Part shown: in pieces, positions 43,835 to 52,510 of the stretch
Numbering within the stretch: position 1 is the first letter of the stretch
Layout of the letters: every line of letters begins with the position of its first letter
Source of the DNA: an uncultured Roseibium sp.
GTDB taxonomy: Bacteria > Pseudomonadota > Alphaproteobacteria > Rhizobiales > Stappiaceae
Direction of reading: 5' to 3'
NCBI RefSeq assembly: GCF_947494555.1
Contig: NZ_CANLVF010000001.1
Coordinates: 1,116,001 to 1,180,000 of the forward strand
DNA length: 64,000 bases
Notes under the pieces: generated by a model
What the model saw: only the letters and a program-made list of their open reading frames with translations
Told to the model about the DNA's origin: nothing
Databases searched by the model: none
Made by a program: the position numbers and the translations under genes

Positions 43835-44276
43835 TCGTGAACAAAATGAAACCGTCTGGTCCCTAGAAATCCACCTGATTTTCCGTGCTTTCACCCTTTT
43901 TAATTTTGAGAGGCCGGATGTCTTTTACTGTGATTTATTTGAAACAAGGCGCGTGTGAAAAATCTAAGTGAACGTAAGGTAAAGCTTGCGCCGCTCTAAA
44001 ACTTAAATCTGGTCAGACGTTTTAAATCTAAAATTCTGCGAATATTAATTCGAAAAATTGCAATCTACGTGTATTTACGCATTGTCGCGAATTTACCTTG
44101 AGTAAGAAAAGTTTCTGTTGATTTTGATTTTGGGTTTTTCAGTCTCTTGAATGCAAATCTCGCTATGGTTGTTCAAGGTTTTCAGAGAATATTTGGCGTG
44201 TTTTTGTACTTAGTTTTTTTTAATAAGTACATTTAAGCATCGGCATCACTGTGTGGTCCTGATGAGAGAAAACTAA
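43835..44276. other. A+T-rich intergenic region before the MCP gene
   Basis: About 440 bp with no open frame that looks like a gene. The stretch 43970-44260 is much richer in A and T than its surroundings and holds several T runs. It presumably contains the promoter of the chemoreceptor. I find no transposase remnant or repeat here. Confidence 0.45.
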
Positions 44277-46436
44277 ATGACGATTCAAAACAAGATCCTG
44301 TCCGGTGTTGTCTTGATGGCGGTCCTGGCAATTGTTTCTGGTGGTGTCGGGTTGTGGCAAGTCAAGAAGATCGAGGGGCAGATCAACGAAATCTCGGATG
44401 TTGTGACGCCTACGATCGAAACGGCCGATGACGTTGTCTACTATGCGACGGAAATGCAAAAACTGATCCTGGAAATCCTGGCGGACGAAGAGCCGGAGGA
44501 TGTTGCCGAGCTGCACAAAGAATATCAGCAGGCCGTTGGCAACTTTGAACTTGCGGTCGAAGAACTGGACGGGATCATCGTCGACGAAGACCTGCAAAAT
44601 ACGATCGATTCGCTGATAGACGAAAAGCTCGCTCTCTTCGCAGCCGCCGACGCAATGTATGTGTCACATGTCGACGAATTGAAATTCGAAACTCTCGCGG
44701 AGTCCCAGCAGGCCGAAATGGACGAACTCGGCGACCGAATTGCAGACCGGCTTCTGAAGCTGTCAGAAAGCAACGAGCAGGAAATGGCCGCCGCTGAAGA
44801 GCAGGGCGATACGCTTGTGGCTTCCGGCGAGGCGACGGCTGAGGGCTTGAACAAGATCCTGGGAGATCTGTTTGAGCGCGAATATCCGATGGTCGAAGCT
44901 GCTTTGAAACTGCGCTCTCTCGTCAACGCGATCGAAGCCTCCGTCGGCGAAGTGATGGCAGAGGAAGACCCTGACAAGATCGACGAACAGCGCGCTGCTT
45001 TCGCTGCCGTCGCAAGCGAGGCGGATCAGTGGCTTGCCGCGCTTGCAGAATATTCCGAGACCGATGCCGATCGTGCCGATATCGCGGACCTGACAGGTGA
45101 CTTCGCCGACTGGGTTGCCATGGCCACGGCAAAGGACGGGGTGTTCGACATTCACTTCAAGATGCTGACGAACGAAGGCATTGCCGATCTTAAGGCCGAG
45201 GAGGTTGACCAGTTCGGTGACGAACTCGTTACTCAGATCAACCAGATCATCGACGTTGCCGATGCTTTGGCTGACGGAGCCGACGAAAAGGCGGCGGTGC
45301 TGGTCAATACAGCGACCATGATCCTGCTGGGACTTGGCGTTATTTCGCTGGCAACGGCCGGTATTCTCACGGTAATTGTCATGCGCACGGCGATCCGTCC
45401 CCTGAAAGACCTGACGGAAATCATGTCGAAGCTCGCTCAAGGGGAACTGGACCTCTCGGTTCCCTCGCAGGGACGCCCTGATGAGGTCGGGCGTATCGCC
45501 GATACCGTTGAAGTCTTCCGCCAGAGCGGTGTGGAGCGTGTGCGGCTTGAGCAAGAAGCTTCAGAAGCCAATCAGGTGCAAAGCGACCGCCAGGCGCGGG
45601 TCGATCAGCTGATCAAGCAGTTCCGCGAGAAAATGAGTTCACTGCTTGCTATGATCACGCATGACAGTGGCGATATGAAGAGTGCCGCATTGACGCTCAA
45701 CCAGATCGCGGAAACGACGGAGACCACGACACAGGACGCCTCCGCGTCTTCAAGCGAAGCCACGGCCAATGTCGAAACCGTTGCCGGTACCACGGAAGAA
45801 CTGACTGCGTCCGTGCAGGAGATCAGTGGACAGGTCGCCCGCGGACTCAGCCTGGCGAACAGCGCAAGCAAGGACGCGGACAGCGTCAATGTTAAGGTGA
45901 AATCTCTGGCGGAAGCCGCGCAGCAGATTGGCCAGGTTATCGGTATGATCTCCGATATTGCGGAGCAGACCAATCTTCTTGCGCTCAACGCGACGATCGA
46001 AGCTGCGCGGGCAGGCGAGGCCGGCAAAGGTTTTGCGGTGGTTGCCTCTGAGGTCAAGTCGCTTGCCGAACAGACCGGGAAAGCTACGGAACAGATTTCT
46101 CAGCAGATCACGACCATTCAGGGCTCCACGGAAGAAGCGGTTGTCGACATTGGCGGTATCGCGACGTCCGTATCCGAGATCGACAGCTTCATGACGTCGA
46201 TCGCGACAGCAATCGAAGAGCAATCCGCTGCAACGCAGGACATTGCCCGGAACGTGCAGCAAGCGGCTGAAGGCAACAAAGCTGTTAGTAGCGGCATGGA
46301 GCAGGTCAGTTCCGCCGTGGCGGAAACGAAGAGTTCTGCGGACAGTGTTCTCAGCTCATCGGAAAACCTTGCGGAGAGGTCCAACGAGATCAGCGAAGAA
46401 GTCGACACTTTCCTGCAGGCGGTGGAGGCAGCTTGA
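44277..46436 (+). CDS. Methyl-accepting chemotaxis protein with a large acidic sensor domain
   Basis: A 719-residue chemoreceptor. One helix at about 8-29 is followed by a periplasmic, strongly acidic helical domain of about 310 residues, then a second helix near 342-368 ([21 protein letters not shown]). A HAMP domain (about 369-425, [45 protein letters not shown]) leads to the signalling hairpin. The tip region [53 protein letters not shown] near residues 562-600 is nearly identical in all MCPs and binds CheA/CheW. The C-terminal pentapeptide for CheR is absent. The sensor ligand is unknown; its acidic nature suggests a helical bilobed pocket rather than dCache. No che genes are adjacent; the CheZ-like gene is 23 kb away. 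Confidence 0.94.
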   Translation: MTIQNKILSGVVLMAVLAIVSGGVGLWQVKKIEGQINEISDVVTPTIETADDVVYYATEMQKLILEILADEEPEDVAELHKEYQQAVGNFELAVEELDGIIVDEDLQNTIDSLIDEKLALFAAADAMYVSHVDELKFETLAESQQAEMDELGDRIADRLLKLSESNEQEMAAAEEQGDTLVASGEATAEGLNKILGDLFEREYPMVEAALKLRSLVNAIEASVGEVMAEEDPDKIDEQRAAFAAVASEADQWLAALAEYSETDADRADIADLTGDFADWVAMATAKDGVFDIHFKMLTNEGIADLKAEEVDQFGDELVTQINQIIDVADALADGADEKAAVLVNTATMILLGLGVISLATAGILTVIVMRTAIRPLKDLTEIMSKLAQGELDLSVPSQGRPDEVGRIADTVEVFRQSGVERVRLEQEASEANQVQSDRQARVDQLIKQFREKMSSLLAMITHDSGDMKSAALTLNQIAETTETTTQDASASSSEATANVETVAGTTEELTASVQEISGQVARGLSLANSASKDADSVNVKVKSLAEAAQQIGQVIGMISDIAEQTNLLALNATIEAARAGEAGKGFAVVASEVKSLAEQTGKATEQISQQITTIQGSTEEAVVDIGGIATSVSEIDSFMTSIATAIEEQSAATQDIARNVQQAAEGNKAVSSGMEQVSSAVAETKSSADSVLSSSENLAERSNEISEEVDTFLQAVEAA

Positions 46437-46465
46437 CGGTCAAATCTTGACTGCACTTTTTCAAT

Positions 46466-46489
46466 AAACGGCGCACCAATGCGCCGTTT
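46466..46489 (+). terminator. Terminator after the MCP gene
   Basis: A perfect 10-bp stem (46466-46475 with 46480-46489), loop CCAA, ending in TTT, 30 bp after the MCP stop codon. Confidence 0.7.
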
Positions 46490-46653
46490 AACGAGGCGTC
46501 GGCATTTCGCCGGCGCCTTGTTCGTTTGCACACGGTAGCTGCCGTACGATCGCCGTATCTTCGCGCGTCTCGTGTCGGTGCCCTCCGTGCTCCCCGGGGT
46601 CAGTAACTTCGATTGATCTGTCTCATGGCGTGCCCACTCTGCAGGGACCAAGA

Positions 46654-46923
46654 CTAGGGTATGGACCCATAAATGAAGTTGATTTGGTTTGGATCGTTTT
46701 GGCCAGATGAAAGGAGCGAAAGCGCAGGAAATGTGGTTCATTTTCAAGCCTTTCGCGACGCTGCAGGTGGCCAAAACGGCCAAATCCGAAGGACGGCAAA
46801 ATGGCTTCACCTCGCAGCGTCAACGTGCTTGACCGGGCACAAAGCCCGCTCTTCGCACGTTTCCTCGCGAGAATTCGCCATTTCTGCCGCCAAATCAGCT
46901 TCATTTATGGGTCCGTACCCTAG
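46654..46923. mobile_element. MITE-like element with 34-bp terminal inverted repeats
   Basis: The 34 bases at 46654-46687 and the inverted 34 bases at 46890-46923 agree at 32 places. Each arm starts with CTAGGGTA(T/C)GGACCC and continues ATAAATGAAG; the element is 270 bp long. Both strands open short frames that start MKLIW inside the arms, which is a direct result of the inverted repeat and not coding evidence. No transposase or fragment of one is visible. It sits between the MCP terminator and the universal stress gene, 24 bp before the latter's start, so it could carry part of its promoter. A non-autonomous transposon (MITE) is the best reading; an inverted-repeat regulatory region is the alternative. 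Confidence 0.65.
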
Positions 46924-46947
46924 GCCAAACAGTTTTGGAGAAATGCC

Positions 46948-47373
46948 ATGTTCAGGAAAATCCTCGTACCCGTCGATCCGGCAGAACCCGGTTTTGCGCA
47001 AGAAGCGCTTTCCAAAGCCTCACAGATGGCACGCGATTACGGCGCCAAGGTCCATCTGATGGCTGTCTCCCCGGAAGTTCAAAGCTTTGTCGCCAGCCAA
47101 TTGCCGGATGGTTGGCAGAAGCGTGCGATCGATCAGACGAACGTCATGCTCGACAAGATCAAGGCGGATCTCAATTTGCCGGACGATGCGGTCGACTCGG
47201 TGGTGAAAATGGGCAGCGTTTATCATGAAGTGATCGAGGAAGCCGAAGCATCCGGGTGTGATCTTGTGCTGATGACATCACACAAACCCGGACTCAGTAC
47301 CTATTTCATCGGTTCGAATGCTGCCCATATCGTGCGGCATGCTCCGTGCTCCGTGATGGTCCTGCGCGGCTGA
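46948..47373 (+). CDS. Universal stress protein (UspA family)
   Basis: A 141-residue UspA-type protein. It starts MFRKILVPVDPAEPGFAQEALSKASQMARDYGAKVHLMAVSPEV, the typical beta-alpha start, and ends DLVLMTSHKPGLSTYFIGSNAAHIVRHAPCSVMVLRG, where the G-x2-G-x9-G(S/T)-like ATP motif is reduced (HKPGLSTYFIGSNA). Such proteins protect cells under starvation or oxidative stress. GGAG lies 8 bases upstream of the ATG (a site nearly identical to that of the LpxH-like gene). The MITE-like element ends 24 bp before the start. Confidence 0.92.
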   Translation: MFRKILVPVDPAEPGFAQEALSKASQMARDYGAKVHLMAVSPEVQSFVASQLPDGWQKRAIDQTNVMLDKIKADLNLPDDAVDSVVKMGSVYHEVIEEAEASGCDLVLMTSHKPGLSTYFIGSNAAHIVRHAPCSVMVLRG

Positions 47374-47385
47374 CAAACACGCTGA

Positions 47386-48525
47386 TCAGTCTTTTCTGGT
47401 CAACAGCATTTCAATGGCGGCGTAGCGGAAGGGATACAAGTCGGGGTTTGCCCGCAAGAGCTCTTCCGCACGTGCATAGATCCGGTCGAGCAACTTGTCT
47501 TTGTCCGGGATCGCCGGCAACGCGTTTGCGAGAACGGTCTCCGTAAACGCCCTGAAAAAATCCGTGTAGGCGCTGGCATAGGCACTCAAGTTGCCGTCTT
47601 TCTTGAATTGTTCGACAAAGGGGACGGCAACTTCATATTCGTTTGTGTCTTCGATATCGAAAAGACCGGCGGTTTCAAATTGCGGAGCGACAACGGGTTC
47701 CGTCAATTCCGAAAGGCGGCGCATGTAGACCGGCTGATAGTAGTGATCGTAGGCCTCTTTCGGAAATTCGCCCGTTTCGACAAAGCTGAGCACTGCGTCG
47801 TTGAGGACGTCGTAAATGCCGTCGCTGGTACAAACGTCCTCCGTTGCACCAAAAACCAGCACGAGAAGCTTGCCGCCCGGAACGAGCTCCTTCGCCCTGA
47901 CCTTCAAAAAGGCTTCAACGTCCTGTTTGGCCTGCAACGCAAAAGCGTGTCCGCTTTCGCCGGAAACGTAACCGTTGTTGCGGATTTTGCTGGGGCCGTT
48001 GGGCTGTATGTAGCCCGGTAAAGACTCCACCGGCCGGGTTGAAAGGAAGCCGATGGCATTAAATGTCATGGCGAGATGGACACTTCTGTCGGGACGGAGC
48101 TGATCGTACATGGAGCCGCCGACGGCAGAGGAGAAGACCCGCTCGTTGCCAAACACAGACTGACCGTGGGGGCGCAGGTTCAGGAAAAGCGTTGAAAAAT
48201 CGTTTGTCGGCAGATCCGAATGGACGGTCTGTATCGGCAAGGAAGTGCGCGGAAGCAGCGTAGTTAGTGCCCTTTCCGTCACCGCAACGGAATTTCGCCC
48301 TTCCGAGCAGCCATAGTCGGCAAGCGTGATGACCTGCGCATTCTCGAGCGGCACAGTCTTCGCTGCCAGGTCGAGTGTCGGCAGCACTGCTTCGATCGCA
48401 TTCCACTGGGTCGTTGAATTGGCGTCGTAGAAGCCATGACCGGTCATTCCCGACGTGGTCGCGTGGCTGTCAGGGTCGATTGCCGGATTGTGCGGCGAAG
48501 GGTGTTCGGATGCGCCGTCTGTCAT
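47386..48525 (-). CDS. SAM-dependent carboxyl methyltransferase of the SABATH type
   Basis: A 379-residue protein of the salicylate/benzoic acid/theobromine (SABATH, Methyltransf_7) family. Family marks are GHGFYDANSTTQWNAIEAVLP (the substrate loop), VITLADYGCSEGRNSVAVTERAL (SAM site; plant relatives have IADLGCSSGPN), IQTVHSDLPTNDFSTLFLNL (plant: FNDLPSNDFN), and NAIGFLSTRP/NGYVSGESGHAFALQAKQDVEAFLKVRAKELVPGGKLLVLVFG later. SABATH enzymes make methyl esters of small acids or N-methylate them. They are best known in plants, with scattered bacterial members. The start ATG 48525 lies in the stop of the upstream VWA gene (ATGA), so the two are coupled. The substrate is not predictable. The 35-codon extension to 48630 lies within the VWA gene and was rejected. 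Confidence 0.85.
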   Translation of the reverse strand: MTDGASEHPSPHNPAIDPDSHATTSGMTGHGFYDANSTTQWNAIEAVLPTLDLAAKTVPLENAQVITLADYGCSEGRNSVAVTERALTTLLPRTSLPIQTVHSDLPTNDFSTLFLNLRPHGQSVFGNERVFSSAVGGSMYDQLRPDRSVHLAMTFNAIGFLSTRPVESLPGYIQPNGPSKIRNNGYVSGESGHAFALQAKQDVEAFLKVRAKELVPGGKLLVLVFGATEDVCTSDGIYDVLNDAVLSFVETGEFPKEAYDHYYQPVYMRRLSELTEPVVAPQFETAGLFDIEDTNEYEVAVPFVEQFKKDGNLSAYASAYTDFFRAFTETVLANALPAIPDKDKLLDRIYARAEELLRANPDLYPFRYAAIEMLLTRKD

Positions 48526-49697
48526 CTTGCCAGTTCCTTCATGGCCTCGCTCAGGCCTTCCACGGTCATCGGGAACATGCGGCCTTCCATAAGTTCGTTG
48601 AGCATCTTGATGGAATGCGTGTAGTGCCAATGCTCTTCGCGCACCGGGTTCAGCCAGACAGCGCTTCTGTAAAGGCCGGTCACTCTCTGCATCCAGGCTG
48701 CTCCGGGTTCTTCGTTCCAGTGTTCCACCGACCCGCCTGCATAGGCAATTTCGTAAGGGCTCATGGATGCATCGCCGACAAAGATGATCTTGTAGTCGGA
48801 CGGGTATTTGTGCAGCACATCCATCGTGTCGATGCGCTCGGTATGGCGCCGGCGGTTTTCTTTCCAGACATATTCATAAAGGCAATTGTGGAAGTAGAAG
48901 TGCTCCATCACCTTGAATTCGGATCTGGCCGCCGAAAACAGTTCCTCGCAAACGCGGATATGATCGTCCATCGACCCGCCGATATCGAAAAACAAGAGCA
49001 CCTTGACCGCATTGTGCCTTTCCGGCCGCATCCTGATATCGAGAAGGCCCTTGTGCGCGGTCGAGCGGATCGTGTCGTCAAGATCGAGTTCTTCGGCAGC
49101 TCCCGTGCGGGCAAAGTTGCGCAGCCGTTTGAGGGCGACCTGTATGTTTCGTGTTCCCAGCAACTGGGTGTCGTCGAGATCCTTGAAATCCCGCTTGTCC
49201 CAGACCTTGACTGCCCGCCGGTGCCGGCTTTCCTTCTGGCCGATGCGCACGCCCTCGGGATTGTAGCCATAAGCGCCAAAGGGTGAGGTGCCGGCCGTGC
49301 CGATCCACTTATTGCCGCCCTGGTGCCGCTTTTCCTGCTCCTTGAGCCGCTCGCGCAGGGTCTCCATGAGCTTTTCGAAACCGCCAAGCGCTTCGATCTC
49401 GGCCTTTTCCTCTTCGCTCAGGTGTTTTTCAGCAAGTTTGCGCAGCCATTCGTCCGGTATGTCCGTCGCCGGAACCTCGCTCATGAGGTCCAGGCCCTTG
49501 AAGACATGACCGAATACCCTGTCGAACTTGTCGAGATTGCTTTCGTCCTTCACGAGAGACAGGCGTGCCAGATAGTAGAAATCCTCAACGCTTCGCTCCG
49601 CCAGATCTTTCTCCAGCGCGTCCATCAGGGTCAGGTATTCCCGAAGTGAGACGGGAATGCCGGCGGATTTCAACTCGGTGAAAAAGCTAATGAACAT
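48522..49697 (-). CDS. VWA-domain protein, CoxE-like
   Basis: A 391-residue cytoplasmic protein. The N-terminal half, starting MFISFFTELKSAGIPVSLREYLTLMDALEKDLAERSVEDFYYLARLSLVKDESNLDKFDRVF, is the CoxE-type helical domain. The C-terminal half holds a von Willebrand A domain with VLLFFDIGGSMDDH as MIDAS-like site (DxGGS instead of the classical DxSxS), FVGDASMSPYEIAYAGGS, and WLNPVREEHWHYTHSIKMLNEL. CoxE/VWA proteins usually work with a MoxR-type AAA ATPase that inserts cofactors; no such ATPase gene is nearby. Instead the gene overlaps a SABATH methyltransferase by 4 bases. The start at 49697 was preferred over 49829, which runs into the ycjF gene. Confidence 0.85.
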   Translation of the reverse strand: MFISFFTELKSAGIPVSLREYLTLMDALEKDLAERSVEDFYYLARLSLVKDESNLDKFDRVFGHVFKGLDLMSEVPATDIPDEWLRKLAEKHLSEEEKAEIEALGGFEKLMETLRERLKEQEKRHQGGNKWIGTAGTSPFGAYGYNPEGVRIGQKESRHRRAVKVWDKRDFKDLDDTQLLGTRNIQVALKRLRNFARTGAAEELDLDDTIRSTAHKGLLDIRMRPERHNAVKVLLFFDIGGSMDDHIRVCEELFSAARSEFKVMEHFYFHNCLYEYVWKENRRRHTERIDTMDVLHKYPSDYKIIFVGDASMSPYEIAYAGGSVEHWNEEPGAAWMQRVTGLYRSAVWLNPVREEHWHYTHSIKMLNELMEGRMFPMTVEGLSEAMKELAR

Positions 49698-49782
49698 GGG
49701 GTGAAAGTAGCGACAGGGCGTGAACGTGTCGAGCGCGGATTCGACGCGGCAATCCTTCAGCCCGAGTGCCGGCAGGCCTTTG

Positions 49783-50835
49783 TTACGTTGCTTCCTTGTC
49801 TCCCTTTTCGGCGCGTTCGGAAGACGCAATCAGCTCTCCCATGAAGTCTTTCACATTCGGGCCACTCGTGTCGATGAAAGGAGACGGGCGGCAAACGGAA
49901 ATTGCAGCAATGCCGATACGGGCGGTCAGCAAGCCGTTGATCACACCTTCGCCCAAACGGGCAGACAGGCGTGCGGCAAGACCGTGTCCCAGGAGTTCAG
50001 AGGCAAGACTGTCGCCTGCTGCCATGCCGCCGGTGACGGCGAGATGGGCAAGAACGTGCTTGGAAAGCCTGAGGAAGCCAAGCGTACCAGGCCGTCCGCC
50101 ATAAAGCGTCGACAGCCGCCGGATCGTCCTTAAATTTTCAAAGAGAACCATAAGAAGATCGACGAGCGCGCGCGGGCTGACTGCGGTGACAACCGAGACG
50201 CGTTTGGCGCTGTTCATGACGATCTTGCGCGCTTCACTGTCAAGCGGCGCCAGAAGATCGCGCTCGGCGAGCTTCACCAGGTCGCGGCCATCGATGACTT
50301 CCCGCATGTGCCCCGCCAGGGCCTTTCGTCCCTGAGCGGTTTCCGGTCTGTCGCGATAAAGATCCAGCAGCGCTTTCAAGCCGGTGGTCGCCTGCCGGGC
50401 ATCATCCTCGTCTGCTGCTGCCTGTATTTTCTCTCTGAGGTGATCGATCTTGCCAAGGCGCATGAGACCGGTCATCTCCCTGATCACAAGCCCCAGAAGT
50501 CCAAGTGCGGCGATGGCGGCCAGTCCGATACCAAGCCAGCCGAGCCAGTCAGTGCGCGCAAACAGATCGCGGATCAGGCTGTCGACCGCCAGGCCGATCG
50601 ACAGCGAGACAAGACCTGTCAGTCCGATCATCAGCCACTTGCCAAAGCGGAAACCGGTTTTCGGTGTGCTGGCATCGCGCGGCAGTCTGGGTTCGTCTTC
50701 GTCGAGCGTTGCCCGGGTAATGATGGCTTCGTCCGCGACAGGCATCCTGACTTCGTCCTCGGACATGTGAACCTTGCGGTCGTCAAGCCGGAAGGCAGCC
50801 GGTTTTCGGTGTTCACGGGGATCGGTTCCGGTCAT
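49783..50835 (-). CDS. ycjF: YcjF-family membrane protein (TIGR01620, DUF697)
   Basis: A 350-residue inner-membrane protein. The N-terminal acidic part carries RAPRKPAAFRLDDRKV-like residues and EDEPRLPRD; then come two helices (WLMIGLTGLVSLSIGLAVDSL and WLGWLGIGLAAIAALGLLGLVIREMTGL). The C-terminal DUF697 domain contains VSVVTAVSPRALVDLLMVLFENLRTIRRLSTLYGGRPGTLGFLRLSKHVLAHLAVTGGMAAGDSL, which is diagnostic. YcjF and YcjX are neighbours in E. coli, where they are under PspF control in envelope stress. Here the start overlaps the ycjX stop by 4 bases, keeping that partnership. Molecular function is not established. Confidence 0.9.
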   Translation of the reverse strand: MTGTDPREHRKPAAFRLDDRKVHMSEDEVRMPVADEAIITRATLDEDEPRLPRDASTPKTGFRFGKWLMIGLTGLVSLSIGLAVDSLIRDLFARTDWLGWLGIGLAAIAALGLLGLVIREMTGLMRLGKIDHLREKIQAAADEDDARQATTGLKALLDLYRDRPETAQGRKALAGHMREVIDGRDLVKLAERDLLAPLDSEARKIVMNSAKRVSVVTAVSPRALVDLLMVLFENLRTIRRLSTLYGGRPGTLGFLRLSKHVLAHLAVTGGMAAGDSLASELLGHGLAARLSARLGEGVINGLLTARIGIAAISVCRPSPFIDTSGPNVKDFMGELIASSERAEKGDKEAT

Positions 50836-52346
50836 GCCAAACGGTCTCCAATCAGGAATTCGAGCGCTCTGTCGAGGCGGATATGGGGGAGGGACAGGGT
50901 CAGTCCTTCTGCTGTGGTGTCGAGCTCGGGCGGCCGGAAGCGCAGGAATTGCAGGTTTGATTTTCCGAGCCGGATCTTCGGTCCGGTTACTTCAGAATTT
51001 GATTCAGAATCTCGAAACAATGATTCAGGATCTTTCGGCAAGTCACCGGGAAACATGGCGATTTCGGTGTTGCCGTCATAGCGTTCACCGTGGAGTATCT
51101 CTCCTGGCAACGGTGTTCCAAGGATTGCAGGGAGCTCTTCTCCCTTGTGTTTCACAGTCGCCTCTCGGGTTGCACGAACGGCCGCCATGGCCAGAACGTC
51201 TACCTCGGCACCCTTGAAGCGCGCGCGCTCTTCTGCCCGTGCGACAAGCCGTTTCAAGATCGCCTCCAGACGATCGTGATCCGCGCTGTGCAGATGATCC
51301 GCCTTGGTCGCGGCGAACAGGATCCGGTCGATCCTGCGCGTCAGGATGGACGAAAGCCAACTGCGCCTGCCGGGCCGAAAGGCGCTCAGGACCTCGCTCA
51401 GCGCGATCTCGAGATCCGCGATCGCATGCGGTCCTGCATTGAGGGCGTTCAGAACGTCGACCAGCACGATCTGCCGGTCCAGTCGTGCAAAGTGATTTCG
51501 GAAAAACGGGCGTACAACGTGGGTCTTGTAGGCCTCGTAGCGGCGCTCCATCATCGCCCTTAACGTGCCCTTGCGTGCTGGTGCCGCATCGGCCGGAATG
51601 TCGAGCGGTGCGAAAGTCAGTGCCGGCGAGCCGTCAAGGTCACCCGGCATCAGAAAACGGCCTGGCGGCAGCATGGACAAGGCATGGGCATCGTCACGGC
51701 AGGCGGCAAGATACGTTTTGAAGTGGCCCGACAGTGTCTGTGCCGCAAGTTCGTTTTCTTCCGCCTGTGGATCTGTGTCCTTCAATGTGCTCAGGAACGG
51801 CTTCGCAATCTCAGTGCGGTTTTCCGCACGGGCCCGGGTCAGGGCTTCTGCCGAAAAGGCAGCGAAGTCCTTGCCGAGCAGGGGAAGATCCAGGAGCCAT
51901 TCACCCGGATAGTCTATCAGATCGACATGCAGGCGGCCCGGCCCGAGCTTGCGGTAAAAAAACGATGCGCTTTCGTAGTCGATCGTGAGCCTGAGTTCGG
52001 AAACCTGACGGGTCGAGTCCGGCCAGATCCTCTGGCTGACCAAGGCGCTGACATGTGCCTCGTAATCAAACCGGGGGACCGCATCGTCCGGTTGGGGCTG
52101 AAGGCAGGCGGACGTCATGCGCCGTCCGGCGGACGCGCTGAACAGCGGTAGACGACCGCCATGCACGAGATTGTGCACCAGTGCCGTCAGGAAGACGGTT
52201 TTGCCGGAGCGGGCAAGTCCGGTCACACCCAGCCGTAGGCTTGGCACTGTCAGTCCGGTCGCCGCATCGGCGAGATTCGCCAGCGTCAGCCGGGTTTCCT
52301 CAGTCAGTGAAGTCAATGAATTCAAGAGCGCCTCCAGGGCGTTCAT
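50832..52346 (-). CDS. ycjX: YcjX-family P-loop GTPase/ATPase (DUF463)
   Basis: A 504-residue P-loop protein. The Walker A motif GLARSGKT lies at residues 43-50, followed by VFLTALVHNLVHGGRLPLF; LRLTIDYESASFFYRKLGPGRLHVDLIDYPGEWLLDLPLL contains the DxPGE Walker B/switch. Another family mark is VVRPFFRNHFARLDRQIVLVDVLNALNAGP, and RRIDRILFAATKADHLHSADHDRLEAIL has the TKAD base-specificity motif. YcjX is a conserved proteobacterial nucleotide-binding protein of the phage-shock regulon neighbourhood. ATG 52346 was chosen because the family begins with the helical stretch ALLNSLTSLTEETRL; the frame to 52442 seems too long. It is the first gene of the run ycjX-ycjF-VWA-methyltransferase. Confidence 0.9.
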   Translation of the reverse strand: MNALEALLNSLTSLTEETRLTLANLADAATGLTVPSLRLGVTGLARSGKTVFLTALVHNLVHGGRLPLFSASAGRRMTSACLQPQPDDAVPRFDYEAHVSALVSQRIWPDSTRQVSELRLTIDYESASFFYRKLGPGRLHVDLIDYPGEWLLDLPLLGKDFAAFSAEALTRARAENRTEIAKPFLSTLKDTDPQAEENELAAQTLSGHFKTYLAACRDDAHALSMLPPGRFLMPGDLDGSPALTFAPLDIPADAAPARKGTLRAMMERRYEAYKTHVVRPFFRNHFARLDRQIVLVDVLNALNAGPHAIADLEIALSEVLSAFRPGRRSWLSSILTRRIDRILFAATKADHLHSADHDRLEAILKRLVARAEERARFKGAEVDVLAMAAVRATREATVKHKGEELPAILGTPLPGEILHGERYDGNTEIAMFPGDLPKDPESLFRDSESNSEVTGPKIRLGKSNLQFLRFRPPELDTTAEGLTLSLPHIRLDRALEFLIGDRLA

Positions 52347-52510
52347 GTAGGCGAGCTTCACGCAGAGTACAATTGGAAGAACCGAATGAAGGCCAATTCG
52401 CAGGAGACATGGATAATGCACGACCTGATCGGACGTGCCCATTCCAATCAGGTCATCTTATTGCGAATATTCACCTGCTGCTGCTGTTGCGGACCGGTCG
52501 TGTTTGAGCG

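Noticed and set aside
46673..47059. Short frames beginning MKLIW on both strands
   Set aside because: Both begin in the arms of the inverted repeat; the identical starts come from the repeat itself, with no sign of a protein family.
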